DNA from: a virus | Virus record (IMG/VR): IMGVR_UViG_3300028883_000060 | Coordinates: 1-51,393 of that record | Strand: one strand, 5' to 3' | Length of the DNA stretch: 51,393 nucleotides | In this document: in pieces, positions 15,769-26,524 of the stretch | How the letters are laid out: every line of letters begins with the position of its first letter | Position numbering within the stretch: the first letter of the stretch is position 1 | Made by a program: the position numbers and the translations under genes | Notes under the pieces: model-generated | Told to the model about the DNA's origin: nothing | The model's input: only the letters and a program-made list of their open reading frames with translations | The model's database searches: none

Positions 15769-18700
15769 TTATGACAAACTAAAGACATCAGCACATGTAT
15801 CATACAGCGAGCTAATAAAGGCATCAGATAAAGCTGTAGCAGTTAGGAAGCTAAACACCATACGTCCTTGGTTTCTGTAGGAAGAATACCCGTCCCCGTA
15901 ACTCATTATATTAAGTTGCGCAGACGAATTATACAGAGACGATAGTAGTGTTCCGGTTGTATCGGAGTTTTTAGTGTCGTTTACCCATAAATCCAAAGAC
16001 GTAGATGGAACGAACCTAAAAACACAAAAGTAGTAATTGGATGTGCTTAAGGTTTTTGATGATCCGATACTCATTACGGTAGACGTACCGTCATCAGATG
16101 CAACAGCTTGTAGTTTAGTAGTTGCATCCCGAAGGTACAACAACCACGATCTTTGGTTACCCGTGGTTAGCCACTTACCCATAACCCCTAAATTACTAGT
16201 ACCTGAGAGATCATCAAACTTAAAGATACCACCAGCGGTTAATCCTTGGTAAGATGACTCAACAAAGGCTTCCGTTCCACTAATATCCAAACCCGCTTCG
16301 TCTGCCCTGTACAAATAATCAAAGGTGCCATCGAATTGTAGATACGGAAAAACCCCGTCTATTCCTACATTGGGAGAACCAGCAGCAGTTAAGGTGCGCC
16401 CTTGCCCCGCTAGGTCTATGACATCCCCGCTTTCGTCAATACTACTGGCCCACAAACCACGCAGCCCAGGCAAAAACATAAGCATACTAATGATGTTCTG
16501 GTATGCCCTATCATTCAACTTAGTCTCTAAGTCGTCTACGTCACTTTCCAGACCAGCAATGTCAACCCCATCTACAGTACCGGTGACCGTAATGTTTCCA
16601 GAGACACTCAAATTCTCTAGTACAGATACGGTAGTTCCTGATGTATATATTGACCCGCTAGTGGTAATACTTAGCGTGTTTGCACCGTCATCTAGGGTAA
16701 TGGTTCCTGTGGCAGGGGAAGAGAGAGAGAGATTGTTTTCTAGGTATCTCAGGTTTAGTGTACCTTTGATGTACGCATCTTCCTCTACAGAAAGGTCGCC
16801 AATAACACGAACCTTGCCATCGCCAATATAAATACTAGCACTGTAAGGGTCTTGAATAATAGAAACCGCATCTACCGCACCTTGTGCACCAACCCCATAG
16901 CTGGCTTCTAAATAAAAACGAACTGCTACATACGCTGTATTGGTCGGTGCGGTATACGGTCCGAGTATATTGTTGTGCCATTGACTGCCTTGCTCCCACG
17001 TATCCGAGTTAGTGGCTAACACAGAGTAACCAGAGTCATAAAAAATTACATACGCAGTGGACGTGTAACTTCCAGTTCCAGCAATCCTGTAATTTCTGCC
17101 CCAAAAAGTAAGGTAAACTACATCACCCGCACTACGGTCAACGTAATCGCTTTGTATCTGTACGTAGTTACCAAGGTCGAGCGCATTGCTGGTAACACTA
17201 AGCCGAGCAGCGTACAACCCTCTCACGGGATCAATACTGGAAATCACCGAAGCAGTGTATTCTCCTGTTGTGCCGGATGCAGTCCAATCCGTAAGGTCTC
17301 CGGTCTCAAAACTCGGGTTCCCTAACTCATCTTCGGATGCCTCTGCACCAGAGAAAATCTGCAAAAAGTTCCTGTCTGCTGTATACTCAGTCAGGATATA
17401 CCCGGTACTATCCCCAGAGTTCTCATACCGTAGGGCATAACCGTACCGGGTCAGGGTCATGGCGTCGTTGTCGATAACCACAGACCCGTCCGCAGCCGTT
17501 AGACTACCCGTTACCTCTAGGGCAGACCCGTCCCATGAAATTTGTTGTGCAGATGGATCGCCTACCCTAAATTTGTAGGTGCCACTATCGTTCCCCATCC
17601 ACACGCCTGCACCCGTACTAAAGTTTGTGGGCAACGGGTTTCCTAGCAGAAAGGCAGGAGTGGAAGGATCGAGATAAATCGCTTCTGTACCACTATCGTA
17701 CAGAGTTAAAGCCATACCATGTACTTCGAAGTGTTGGTCAGAGAGTAAAATGTACTGGTCCGTACCTTGTTTAGCCCACAGGCCCCATTCGTCTCCGCCT
17801 TCAGCCACCCCGTTCAAGTACCCCAAACGGACGTGGGCAGTCTCACCCGCCCAAGGGTTTGTAGTCCAATCTGAGACCTGAATATATGGGGCTTCAGAGT
17901 CTATAGCAGTCAGAGTAATAAACCCGTAAGGGTCGGATGTCGAACCATAGTCCACTACGGGAGTATTGATCGGGAAAGTCCCCGTTGTAACACCGTATTG
18001 GTATGTAACATCCCAGGTTTGGGTGCCGTTGGCGTTATCTACGTAATTAGAGACACTAATCCAATGCTCTACAACAGACGTACCAGAAACAACACGTAAC
18101 TTAACAATGTCGTTGGCAGTAAACACGGCCCCGGATACACCAGGAATATCGAAAACGGTAATCGTAGTGTCTGTTCCGGCAGTGTATTCGCTAACTAATG
18201 AACTGACAGACTTTGTGATAACTTCTGAGCCTGCCAGTACTCGTTCTACGTCAGCAACAGCAGCCCCGGTATGTACGGTGTCTGCATAGATGTTCCTAAA
18301 ATCAGCATCCCCGTCCGTGGTTATACCCCAGGCCGTTGTACCACTAACCCAGTTTTGGTCAGAGATGTCGGAAGCCAGCGCAACGTTATTCGCCGGTGCT
18401 AAGATCAGATTTCCAGAAGCAGTTGTAATAGACCTAGCGCCGCCAATAAAGTCTAGGTTAGCGTTTACCTGTATGTCTGTCTGAAACTGGTGGGTTCCTG
18501 TCCAAACGGGATCAATACTCTGGTCGAGGCTGTGGGTATGGTCCGCCCGTGCAAAGTAATCTCCAGTACCTTCGGATGGTGTAGAAAGATCAACACTGTT
18601 TGCATCAGGTGCCGCTGTCTGTACTTCGTGCTTATGATCTGATCGTGAAACGGAAGTGGCAACTCCATTTGAGTTACCATCACCGGCTACCAGAGTAACC

Positions 18701-19731
18701 GGCGTGCCCACAGGAAGCCCGTGCTGGTGATCTGCACGAGAAAAGGATGTGGAACTACCTTCAGCCGAGCTATCGCCCGCAGAAAGCGTCTCAGGGCTTC
18801 CTACGGCTATTCCATGTTCGTGGTCAGAGCGGGAAAATGATGTTGCCGTTCCTTCGGAGCTAGTTCCCGGTACAATTGTCTCGGGGGTACCTGTAGTTAT
18901 TTGGTGGGTATGGTCGAGTCTAGCAACCTTGTCTAACGATCCGGGATCAGCAGCGTCCCCGGGCTGGATGGTGGTTGGGTCCGTGGTACCCCAATCTGGT
19001 TCCACTGCATTGCTGACAAAAGCCAGACCATCGCCAATGTTTATTTCAACCGTATCAGCATTTACGGTAATTCCATCACCGGCCCCTACGTTCAGGGTCA
19101 CATCGCTGGTGAGTGCTCCCCCGCCGGACAAACCAGTTCCAGCTATAACGCTTTGGTTTAGTGTGTCCGCCCGCAGTCCTACCACTGTTTGATCTTGGGC
19201 ATTTACCCCTAATACAAAAGGAGGTACGCTAGTAGGTGGGTTGAAGGTAATCTGTCCAGAAACAGTAGCGTCCGCTTGTCTAGCAATTTCTAGGGTAATT
19301 CCGTGGGGGTTAGATGCAGACTCGTGGGCATAGAAGTCATCCCCCAACTCTGAGATATCGTACCCGTCAATCGTGATACCGGCGCTCACGGCTAGGTTTC
19401 CAGTCAAGTTTCTTGAACCATCTACTAACAAGGCCGAAGGATACACGGAAGTGGGGAAGATAGCAGAAGCGTTTAGTGCTAGCAGGGTATTCGCTGTTGG
19501 GGATGCCGACGCATGGAACCCATCTACCGTGTCTGCGTTACCGGATACTGAACCGGTAAACGTGTCAGCGATTACGGTACGTGCGTAAATAGTGTCCCAC
19601 CTGCGGCCTGCACTACCGAAGTTATAAGTATCGGTGGCACCCGGACGAATGGTACCGTTTACAGATGTGTTCTTATCTCTTCTTAGAAAACTAAGACTTA
19701 GAAGATCAACACTAGCCGGATCAATTCTCAT
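15769..19731 (-). CDS. Large tail fibre / receptor-binding protein, 1320 aa
   Basis: N-terminal residues 30-70 (FGSAGRRWDTIYARTVIADT) are typical of phage fibre adaptor repeats. Residues 273-400 hold five DHxH motifs (DHTH, DHEH, DHQH, DHKH, DHTH) spaced 30-32 residues apart. The middle has fibre-type coil and beta repeats. Around residues 810-960 NPSFETGDLTDWT opens a carbohydrate-binding-like jelly roll. The C-terminal 220 residues (LQFDGTFDYLYRADEAGLDI) look like a LamG/concanavalin-like domain. Together these suggest glycan recognition on the host surface. It directly follows the baseplate gene. Confidence 0.8.
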   Translation of the reverse strand: MRIDPASVDLLSLSFLRRDKNTSVNGTIRPGATDTYNFGSAGRRWDTIYARTVIADTFTGSVSGNADTVDGFHASASPTANTLLALNASAIFPTSVYPSALLVDGSRNLTGNLAVSAGITIDGYDISELGDDFYAHESASNPHGITLEIARQADATVSGQITFNPPTSVPPFVLGVNAQDQTVVGLRADTLNQSVIAGTGLSGGGALTSDVTLNVGAGDGITVNADTVEINIGDGLAFVSNAVEPDWGTTDPTTIQPGDAADPGSLDKVARLDHTHQITTGTPETIVPGTSSEGTATSFSRSDHEHGIAVGSPETLSAGDSSAEGSSTSFSRADHQHGLPVGTPVTLVAGDGNSNGVATSVSRSDHKHEVQTAAPDANSVDLSTPSEGTGDYFARADHTHSLDQSIDPVWTGTHQFQTDIQVNANLDFIGGARSITTASGNLILAPANNVALASDISDQNWVSGTTAWGITTDGDADFRNIYADTVHTGAAVADVERVLAGSEVITKSVSSLVSEYTAGTDTTITVFDIPGVSGAVFTANDIVKLRVVSGTSVVEHWISVSNYVDNANGTQTWDVTYQYGVTTGTFPINTPVVDYGSTSDPYGFITLTAIDSEAPYIQVSDWTTNPWAGETAHVRLGYLNGVAEGGDEWGLWAKQGTDQYILLSDQHFEVHGMALTLYDSGTEAIYLDPSTPAFLLGNPLPTNFSTGAGVWMGNDSGTYKFRVGDPSAQQISWDGSALEVTGSLTAADGSVVIDNDAMTLTRYGYALRYENSGDSTGYILTEYTADRNFLQIFSGAEASEDELGNPSFETGDLTDWTASGTTGEYTASVISSIDPVRGLYAARLSVTSNALDLGNYVQIQSDYVDRSAGDVVYLTFWGRNYRIAGTGSYTSTAYVIFYDSGYSVLATNSDTWEQGSQWHNNILGPYTAPTNTAYVAVRFYLEASYGVGAQGAVDAVSIIQDPYSASIYIGDGKVRVIGDLSVEEDAYIKGTLNLRYLENNLSLSSPATGTITLDDGANTLSITTSGSIYTSGTTVSVLENLSVSGNITVTGTVDGVDIAGLESDVDDLETKLNDRAYQNIISMLMFLPGLRGLWASSIDESGDVIDLAGQGRTLTAAGSPNVGIDGVFPYLQFDGTFDYLYRADEAGLDISGTEAFVESSYQGLTAGGIFKFDDLSGTSNLGVMGKWLTTGNQRSWLLYLRDATTKLQAVASDDGTSTVMSIGSSKTLSTSNYYFCVFRFVPSTSLDLWVNDTKNSDTTGTLLSSLYNSSAQLNIMSYGDGYSSYRNQGRMVFSFLTATALSDAFISSLYDTCADVFSLS

Positions 19732-20904
19732 TTACTTTAATCCTCCTGATAGTCCCAATCGAGACATCAGCACTTCAAAACTCTGATCGGACAAACCGAC
19801 CACTAAAGCATTTGTATCTGATGATGCTGTGTAGTTCGTACTTACTACAAACGCACTCAGACGGTTAATAATTTGCCCATCTACCATACCAACCATTGCG
19901 GAGGTGACGTCCAAGTCTGTAAAGTTTACTAGGTCACCTGCCCGAATATGGTAAGGGGATTTTCTTTCCCCTGCGAAAGTCTTTATCATCCCTCGCACAG
20001 TAACCTGGATACTAGCAGTAGGCCATTGGTACTTTTCTAGGGCATAGTCTCTTAGGTCTTCTGCCATAGCTAGTCCTTCAGGGTTACCACCATTTTGGAC
20101 CACCCCTTCTCTAATACCAAACCTGTCCTGGGAATAATCTGAGTCCGCCGCAGTGGTTTTGCTGGTACCTTCGCCTTCATTGGCGTAGATTGCGAAAATC
20201 CGGTTGTAAATACTAGCTAGTTGCATAGCCATTGAGTCAGAACCAGGGTCAATGTTTTGTTCCGTAATAAAGTATCCAGCATATTCATCGAGTTCGTTTA
20301 CCGCACTAAAGAGTCTTGGGTATCGTCCTTCATAGATAGTTAGACACGCTTGACTAGCATCGCTGTCTGAATAGCCGTACCCCAGGCAACGTTCTACGGC
20401 TTCACTGATTTTAAGATCGGTAAAATCCAGCCCCAACCATGCCCCTGTTTCTGGGTCTGTTTCTGAAAGATCAAAATCTGCACCCGACAACCATGTGTCT
20501 TCTCTGTTCCAGGCGTCAATTAGATCAGCAGCATCCCCGATGATGGTAGCCAAGGTGGTTGGTCCGGTAGGGTAAATACGATCATCTAGTAAATCACCAG
20601 CCTTAGCGTAGTACCCTAGAAGAGAGATATTGAGTAGGTTTTCTGAGATACCTAGTTCTGAGATATACCCTTCGAACGCAAGGTTAAGGTACGTGTCGTG
20701 TATTTTCACATGGAACCCTAAAATTCTGGTGTAGAGGTTGTATGCTCTTTGCCTTGGAAGGGAAATAGAAAAAGACGCAGACGCAAACCCACCCTGAATT
20801 TGTGTAGCAAAAGTCAGTGTATTGCTTACGGGGAAAACACCAACCCAATCGGTGTCGTTGTTCTCTTCGTAGTCTTTCCAGATAGTAGCATAAAGTACAG
20901 CCAT
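19732..20904 (-). CDS. Probable baseplate hub / tail-associated protein, 390 aa
   Basis: It lies between the distal tail protein and the fibre gene, where siphophages encode the baseplate hub. A beta-rich N-terminal domain (FATQIQGGFASASFSISLPR) and a C-terminal segment (RAGDLVNFTDLDVTSAMVGM) resemble hub and tail-lysin scaffold domains. There is no peptidase or lysozyme motif. The last base of its stop adjoins the start of the fibre gene. Assignment rests mainly on gene order. Confidence 0.6.
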   Translation of the reverse strand: MAVLYATIWKDYEENNDTDWVGVFPVSNTLTFATQIQGGFASASFSISLPRQRAYNLYTRILGFHVKIHDTYLNLAFEGYISELGISENLLNISLLGYYAKAGDLLDDRIYPTGPTTLATIIGDAADLIDAWNREDTWLSGADFDLSETDPETGAWLGLDFTDLKISEAVERCLGYGYSDSDASQACLTIYEGRYPRLFSAVNELDEYAGYFITEQNIDPGSDSMAMQLASIYNRIFAIYANEGEGTSKTTAADSDYSQDRFGIREGVVQNGGNPEGLAMAEDLRDYALEKYQWPTASIQVTVRGMIKTFAGERKSPYHIRAGDLVNFTDLDVTSAMVGMVDGQIINRLSAFVVSTNYTASSDTNALVVGLSDQSFEVLMSRLGLSGGLK

Positions 20905-20912
20905 AGTTCTCC

Positions 20913-22376
20913 TTAGTACGCCAGGGTCGAAAAGGTAGGAATACCCCAGATTTTAACCTGGAACTCCCTGTCTCTTTCGTCTGGGGAAGTACTTAGCCCC
21001 GGGAACGCAAAGTAGAAACGTTGATCCTTTCCTGGGGTAATTGTTAATGGCGGCATCATACCGTAGAACCCTGACCAAACCTTGCCAGTTGATGTGTCTT
21101 TGTTGTATACTAGACCACGCCACGGGTTATCCACATTCAGAACTGTGTGTCCCGGGTTCCTTCTTCTGACCCAAACACGCACACCGTTACTAATAGGTAA
21201 CAAGTGCATATAATCCCAACTATATCCAGATGCTAGTGAATTTGCCCGAGTAAAAACACCTATCCACAGGTCTTCGTGTAAGGTACCAAAGTCTTCTACA
21301 TCGAGCCCAACGGGCGGTAGTTGGATCGGGGCGATGGGTAAGTGTCTCTGTGTAGACGATGCAGGCTGCACATACTCAGAAATAGAACGGATACCATACC
21401 TGACGTAGTCGTCAATACCAACAGCAAACTGTGCATTAGGTTCCGCTGCTAAATAGTTCACTAGGAAAGCATAGAACATCCCACGCATACCAGAAGGGAC
21501 GGCCCAAGTATAATCAGCAAAGGTTCCGATGTACTCCCCGGAGTAGGTATTAGTCCTGTACTGACCGTCATTGGCGTTAACATTAGATACCACACTCCCT
21601 GGATCAGCGCCCCCGGCTACGTCACTATCATCAAATACTAGTTGAGAAGGATAAGGGTAGTGTTGCTTGCCAATATAAACCCGTTGCCACGCAGACCAGC
21701 CAGATGATTGACCTACTAGTTCTATGACCGTGATATAGGGTTGGGCACCCATAACGTCATCCGCATCTATCTGTACGTAGGAGTAGTTTCCTGTACCTGG
21801 GTTTTTGACGTTTACGCCTCCGGTTTGTGCAGAAGCCACGGTTGGGTTATACAACGGGATTTCCAGACCAGAGCCCGGTTCATCATAAATAGAGAGTCCG
21901 TATCCTTGCGGGCTTAGGTAAAGAACTAGTTGTAGCCCGGGTATATAATACCCAGACCCGTCCTGTGCGTGCGCCACTTCTACAGAGAGTAGATTGGTGG
22001 GCGTAACTATGTCCCCGGCATATGCTTCAAAATAGGTTTGTTGAGACGCACCTTCAAACGCATAAGCCAATTGACCCCGAGCGGTATCCGTGATATATTC
22101 TTGACTCTCGATAGAAGTGATAACTCGTTCTAGTTTTGCCAGCGAAGTGAGAACCGCAGGACGGGTAGCCCCGTGTATAGCAAACGTAATTGTCGCCGTT
22201 CGATACTTCTTTTGGTTCTTTACCAGCCTGAAAAACCCAGGTCGTATTTCGGTTAGCTCTCGTACACTTTCCGGGGTACCAATATCAAATCCACCATCAG
22301 CGACTTTGAAAGTACTAGAGATAAAATCAATACTCTCTGAGTTATCCGTAACTAGTAGTGTAAATAGTTCTGCCAT
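20913..22376 (-). CDS. Distal tail protein-like, 487 aa
   Basis: First gene after the tape measure, the normal place of the distal tail (Dit) protein. The N-terminal 150 residues (ELTEIRPGFFRLVKNQKKYR, then ATITFAIHG) fit the Dit ring domain. The remaining 300 residues are beta-rich and may be a carbohydrate-binding extension. Its start overlaps the stop of the tape-measure gene by one base. Confidence 0.65.
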   Translation of the reverse strand: MAELFTLLVTDNSESIDFISSTFKVADGGFDIGTPESVRELTEIRPGFFRLVKNQKKYRTATITFAIHGATRPAVLTSLAKLERVITSIESQEYITDTARGQLAYAFEGASQQTYFEAYAGDIVTPTNLLSVEVAHAQDGSGYYIPGLQLVLYLSPQGYGLSIYDEPGSGLEIPLYNPTVASAQTGGVNVKNPGTGNYSYVQIDADDVMGAQPYITVIELVGQSSGWSAWQRVYIGKQHYPYPSQLVFDDSDVAGGADPGSVVSNVNANDGQYRTNTYSGEYIGTFADYTWAVPSGMRGMFYAFLVNYLAAEPNAQFAVGIDDYVRYGIRSISEYVQPASSTQRHLPIAPIQLPPVGLDVEDFGTLHEDLWIGVFTRANSLASGYSWDYMHLLPISNGVRVWVRRRNPGHTVLNVDNPWRGLVYNKDTSTGKVWSGFYGMMPPLTITPGKDQRFYFAFPGLSTSPDERDREFQVKIWGIPTFSTLAY

Positions 22377-25300
22377 TATCTAATCTGTCCTCCGAACTGT
22401 ACTCGGCTGTAGGTCTCTTTACCTAGAGCTTTCTTAACTGCCTGAACAATCTTATCTAGGTCTTGCTCTTCTCTGATGACTGGGTTGTGTATGTGTACAT
22501 GGGTTTCCCCGCCCAAGGCAGGGGACGCCTGTTCAGATATACCTACCCTACCAACCCCGTCCATTGTTAGTCCGCCGCCTGGAACCGGGGCAGCGTCCAG
22601 AGCCCATCCTAGGCCTAGGTAAGCGTGGATATTGTTGAGCGATTGTACAGACGCTATGATTGACTTCACCATATCGTCTACAGTTTTGACTAGATCGCCG
22701 ATCCCGCTTTTGATACCGATCTCAAAGCCTTCAGTTGTAAAGCCACCAAATTCCTTAAATAATTTTGAAGGTGACGCCAGTCCCAGAAGCTCCATAACCT
22801 TTTGTACAGCGGCGTCTACAACATCTTTGATAGCGCCTACGACCTTGTCACCCATTGAGTTTAGGCCGTCAATGAAGCCCTGCATAACGTTCTGTCCGAA
22901 TGTCCAGAAGGTGGGTTCACCAGTACCTAGGCCAAGCATTTCGGTTACCTTAGTTTTAATCGCTTCGATCCACGCAACGATAGCTTCTCCGGTAATGCCG
23001 GTGTTCTCCTCAATACCTGTAATGAAGTTGTCGATTAGGTTTCCGGCCCATTCCTTAAAGGTGTCTACATATCCTTCTAAGGTTGTAGCCAACCCAGATA
23101 CCCAGGTTTCGATAGTAGTACGGGCTTCCTCGATAGTTGTACTGATTTTAGTGGTAATGCCTTCAAAAACAGAACTAACCTTTGAAACAATCAGTGCCCA
23201 GGCCAATACAGCAGCAGAGCGGATCAGGGTCCATCCTAGGGATAGCTTTTCTCGTATCTCCGCTATTTTTCTTCCGACTGTTACCCCGGCGTTTACCAGG
23301 GCATTCGTAACGATTTCCTTGAAGGTTTCCCAATACCCGCCGAACTTAGCCCAAAAATCTCCAGCCTTGGATACCAGTCCTGCAAACCACGCCGCAAAAG
23401 AAGTTACCACAGCTAGTCCCCAGGCAGAGACAACAGCGTGCCATGTTACCAGTTTCATAATGAACCCGGCAATCCAACCTACTACGTAACCTAGACCACG
23501 TGCAAAATAGAAGGCCGCAGTACCCAACATCTGGAACATGTTGGCGGAACCTTCAGTACCAAGCGCAGTCTTTAGTCTTTCCCAAGCATCCTTTAGAGAG
23601 TTCCACGCTAGGGCTAGTTCATCAAAAGCGGGTGTCTTTTTAAGGGCCAATTCAAACCCTTCGATAAAGTCACCGATGATCGGAACATCCTTGATGTCGA
23701 AATCTTCAAACAACGAACCAAGATCGAGGCCTTCAGACTCAGCAAAATCTTCCCACTTTTGTTTTACTTCATCCACAAAACCTGCGCCCGCATCAGCCCA
23801 TTCCAGGATCGTGTCTTTGATCTTTTTAGCCAGGGTTCCGAGACGGTACATGGTATCATACATGGTACCAAAACCAGTATCTTCTGGATCACGGGGTTGC
23901 ATACCGTTGAAGGCATCAATAAACCCTTGCAGAGCTAACTTACCTTCTTCAATACGTTCTTTTACGCTGTTAAAGTTATCTTCTAGTTCGCTAAGATCAA
24001 CGTCTGGGTCGGGCCAATCGCTGTCTGGATCACCAAATCCGCCACCGGGAGCGGTCAAAGCACTTTTTACGCCTTCCAGAGTATCAGCAATTCTCTGGAA
24101 TAAGTCTTCCTGCGTCTGCATGGCGTCAACCATAGCTTTCTGCATTTCGACCTGTTCTTTGTAGTAAGCAGCCTGTTCTTCCAGTGCTTCTTGCTCTTCA
24201 TCCAGACCACGCAAGTTATCGTCTCGGGCACGTTGTGCGGCCCGGATAGCTCTAATCTTATCTTTGATGTTTTTGGTGCTACCCGCAATACCCTTTAGTT
24301 CGTCTGTGTAGGTACGCTTGACTTGTTTGCGCCGTTCTTCGATGGCCGCAATTTTTTCCTGAATACGGTTGTACTCCAACCAATTCTTTACTAGGTCACG
24401 AACATTGTCAGCAATCGGACCGAGGCCAGAAGTCACCTTAGCCAGCATTGCTTCGTCAATTATACCTGTCTCGTTAAACTTAGCTATCAATTGAGACAAG
24501 CCAAACCGTGCCGCAGCTACCTTTTCCAGGGCACCCGCCAAGTCTTTTCCACTTAGCCCACGAGTTAGCCACTGTTCAATGGTCTGACCAATTTCACTTA
24601 GAATACTAAAGTCAGCCTTCTTGAACCCTTCAAGATAGGCTTCCATGATCTTAGCACCCCATTTATTGATCGTCTTCAGCGGACCTGCTTTAGGAGGCGA
24701 GTGTCCTTGGAAGAAACTGGCAATCAGGTTGGCAACCCAAGTTAGGGCCCGAGCAATGTAAGTAGCTGCACCTGCAATGAACCCACCAGCGTATGTTTCG
24801 GCCAGACGTTCGCCCCAGGCAGTAGCCTTTTCAGCGAGATCAGTAAAGAAAGCCGCAATGTTTTCAGCACCAATGACAAAGTATGCTATAATTCCAGCTA
24901 TGGCTGCGGCAACCAATCCAGGCCAAGATAGAAAGGCCTGCCCGACCATAAGGATAGGTTTTAGTAGACCTAGGACCGAACCGATAGCGGTAGGGATCAA
25001 CATAATAATACGACCAAACCCCAGGATGACCAAGGATAAGGCGTTCGCTAATTGACCAAACATAAATAACGCAGGCCCCAATGCAACAGCCCCAACAGCA
25101 CCCAAAACAATCATTCGCTTGGTGCCACCATCCAGAGACTTGAACCACTCATTAAATAGACGTAAAGCGGGAACTAATACCTGGATTATCTGGTTTATGG
25201 TAGGCAGTAAAGCATCCCCAAGGGTAATACCTACATCGTTGATGTTGTTCTTTAGGAGGCCCATCTGGTTTTTGGTGGAAGTCATCGCTAACTCATACTC

Positions 25301-26521
25301 TTTCATCAGAGACGTAGAGTTGTTCCACTGGTTTTCTGCTAGTGCTAAGTTATCTGACAAAGTAGCAATATTACCAGACAGGCCAGCCAAACCACGTCCA
25401 CCACGCAAACCACCGATCTCCATCGCTTCACCAAGGGCAACGGCTTTACTTTCTCCGTCTGCCATTGCTTTTGTAAGGTCAATGATAACGCCAAAGGCGT
25501 CCTCTTCAATAGCAGTCAAAACTGCTTGCGCATCAGCGTATTTTTCTGTACCAGCCATTGCAGCAGCAACAGCATCGGCGTTCTGAATTAGACCCGTGGT
25601 TAGACGTGCCAAAGCGGTACCAGCTTCGCCTTCAGAGAACCCCATGTCAATCAGAGTAGCGTTGAATGCCGCAGCCTGCCAAGAGTTGATCCCCAGGAGT
25701 TTAGCGTTTTGTGCCCACTTACCCAAACTGTTTGCTATCTGTTTAGCAAAGGCAGCGTTATTGTTTTCTAGCTCATTCATAACGTTAGCTAGTTTGTTGA
25801 TCCCTGAAATGTCAAGGTCAAATGCTGAAGCAAGTTTACCTAAAGCCAGAGCAGCCGCTTCCGCCGCCATGTCAGTAGAGATTGCGAACATGTTAATGAT
25901 TTCAACAAACTTTGCTATGTCGTCAGGAGCCTTAACCCCCATCTGTCCCACGATTTCCGCAATCTGTAGCAGTTCTACGTGTCCAGTAGCAGTGTTCTTT
26001 GCTAGCTCACGCATCATATCAGACAGGGCTTTCATCTGTGGAATGGTGTTACCTGTAACTTTTTGGACCCTCTTTAGGGCGTCCTCAAAGTCAATAGCTG
26101 TGTCTGCCTGTGCGTTTAAAAACGCAGCCAGAGGAACAGACACCATGAAGGTGAGTACTTTACCCACCGTAGAAACAGACTGAGATAGCAACCTTAGAGA
26201 GTCACCAACAGACTGAATGTTCTTTTGCCAACTTGTAAAAGTAGATTTTATCTTATTGACTTTGGTGTCAATAGCATCTATCGCACCCCCTAGTTTGTTT
26301 CTACCAGCTTCTAGTGCTCCCCCTATACCCCCGAATAGTCCACCCCCTTTAGAGGGAGTGGACATAGTTTGTGTTAGTTTAGCTTGTGCACTGGCAGTAG
26401 CTTTTGATGTCTTCTGTAAGGTCGAAATTAGCTTGTTGACCTTACCAGTCAGAGCATCAACTTGCTTTTGTGCGTTACTGGTATCGCCTTTGATAGATAG
26501 GAGTATGTTCTTGGTTGCCAT
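22376..26521 (-). CDS. Tail tape-measure protein, 1381 aa
   Basis: This is the longest gene of the window, lying after the tail chaperone genes. The sequence is Ala/Lys-rich and helical, with N-terminal coiled coil (KQVDALTGKVNKLISTLQKT), a TMP core (GQMGVKAPDDIAKFVEIINM) and several hydrophobic segments around residues 440-560 and 1020-1060. It sets tail length and helps DNA ejection. The C-terminus has a DNIHAYLGLGWALD-like end without a recognisable lytic domain. Confidence 0.93.
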   Translation of the reverse strand: MATKNILLSIKGDTSNAQKQVDALTGKVNKLISTLQKTSKATASAQAKLTQTMSTPSKGGGLFGGIGGALEAGRNKLGGAIDAIDTKVNKIKSTFTSWQKNIQSVGDSLRLLSQSVSTVGKVLTFMVSVPLAAFLNAQADTAIDFEDALKRVQKVTGNTIPQMKALSDMMRELAKNTATGHVELLQIAEIVGQMGVKAPDDIAKFVEIINMFAISTDMAAEAAALALGKLASAFDLDISGINKLANVMNELENNNAAFAKQIANSLGKWAQNAKLLGINSWQAAAFNATLIDMGFSEGEAGTALARLTTGLIQNADAVAAAMAGTEKYADAQAVLTAIEEDAFGVIIDLTKAMADGESKAVALGEAMEIGGLRGGRGLAGLSGNIATLSDNLALAENQWNNSTSLMKEYELAMTSTKNQMGLLKNNINDVGITLGDALLPTINQIIQVLVPALRLFNEWFKSLDGGTKRMIVLGAVGAVALGPALFMFGQLANALSLVILGFGRIIMLIPTAIGSVLGLLKPILMVGQAFLSWPGLVAAAIAGIIAYFVIGAENIAAFFTDLAEKATAWGERLAETYAGGFIAGAATYIARALTWVANLIASFFQGHSPPKAGPLKTINKWGAKIMEAYLEGFKKADFSILSEIGQTIEQWLTRGLSGKDLAGALEKVAAARFGLSQLIAKFNETGIIDEAMLAKVTSGLGPIADNVRDLVKNWLEYNRIQEKIAAIEERRKQVKRTYTDELKGIAGSTKNIKDKIRAIRAAQRARDDNLRGLDEEQEALEEQAAYYKEQVEMQKAMVDAMQTQEDLFQRIADTLEGVKSALTAPGGGFGDPDSDWPDPDVDLSELEDNFNSVKERIEEGKLALQGFIDAFNGMQPRDPEDTGFGTMYDTMYRLGTLAKKIKDTILEWADAGAGFVDEVKQKWEDFAESEGLDLGSLFEDFDIKDVPIIGDFIEGFELALKKTPAFDELALAWNSLKDAWERLKTALGTEGSANMFQMLGTAAFYFARGLGYVVGWIAGFIMKLVTWHAVVSAWGLAVVTSFAAWFAGLVSKAGDFWAKFGGYWETFKEIVTNALVNAGVTVGRKIAEIREKLSLGWTLIRSAAVLAWALIVSKVSSVFEGITTKISTTIEEARTTIETWVSGLATTLEGYVDTFKEWAGNLIDNFITGIEENTGITGEAIVAWIEAIKTKVTEMLGLGTGEPTFWTFGQNVMQGFIDGLNSMGDKVVGAIKDVVDAAVQKVMELLGLASPSKLFKEFGGFTTEGFEIGIKSGIGDLVKTVDDMVKSIIASVQSLNNIHAYLGLGWALDAAPVPGGGLTMDGVGRVGISEQASPALGGETHVHIHNPVIREEQDLDKIVQAVKKALGKETYSRVQFGGQIR

Positions 26522-26524
26522 TTA

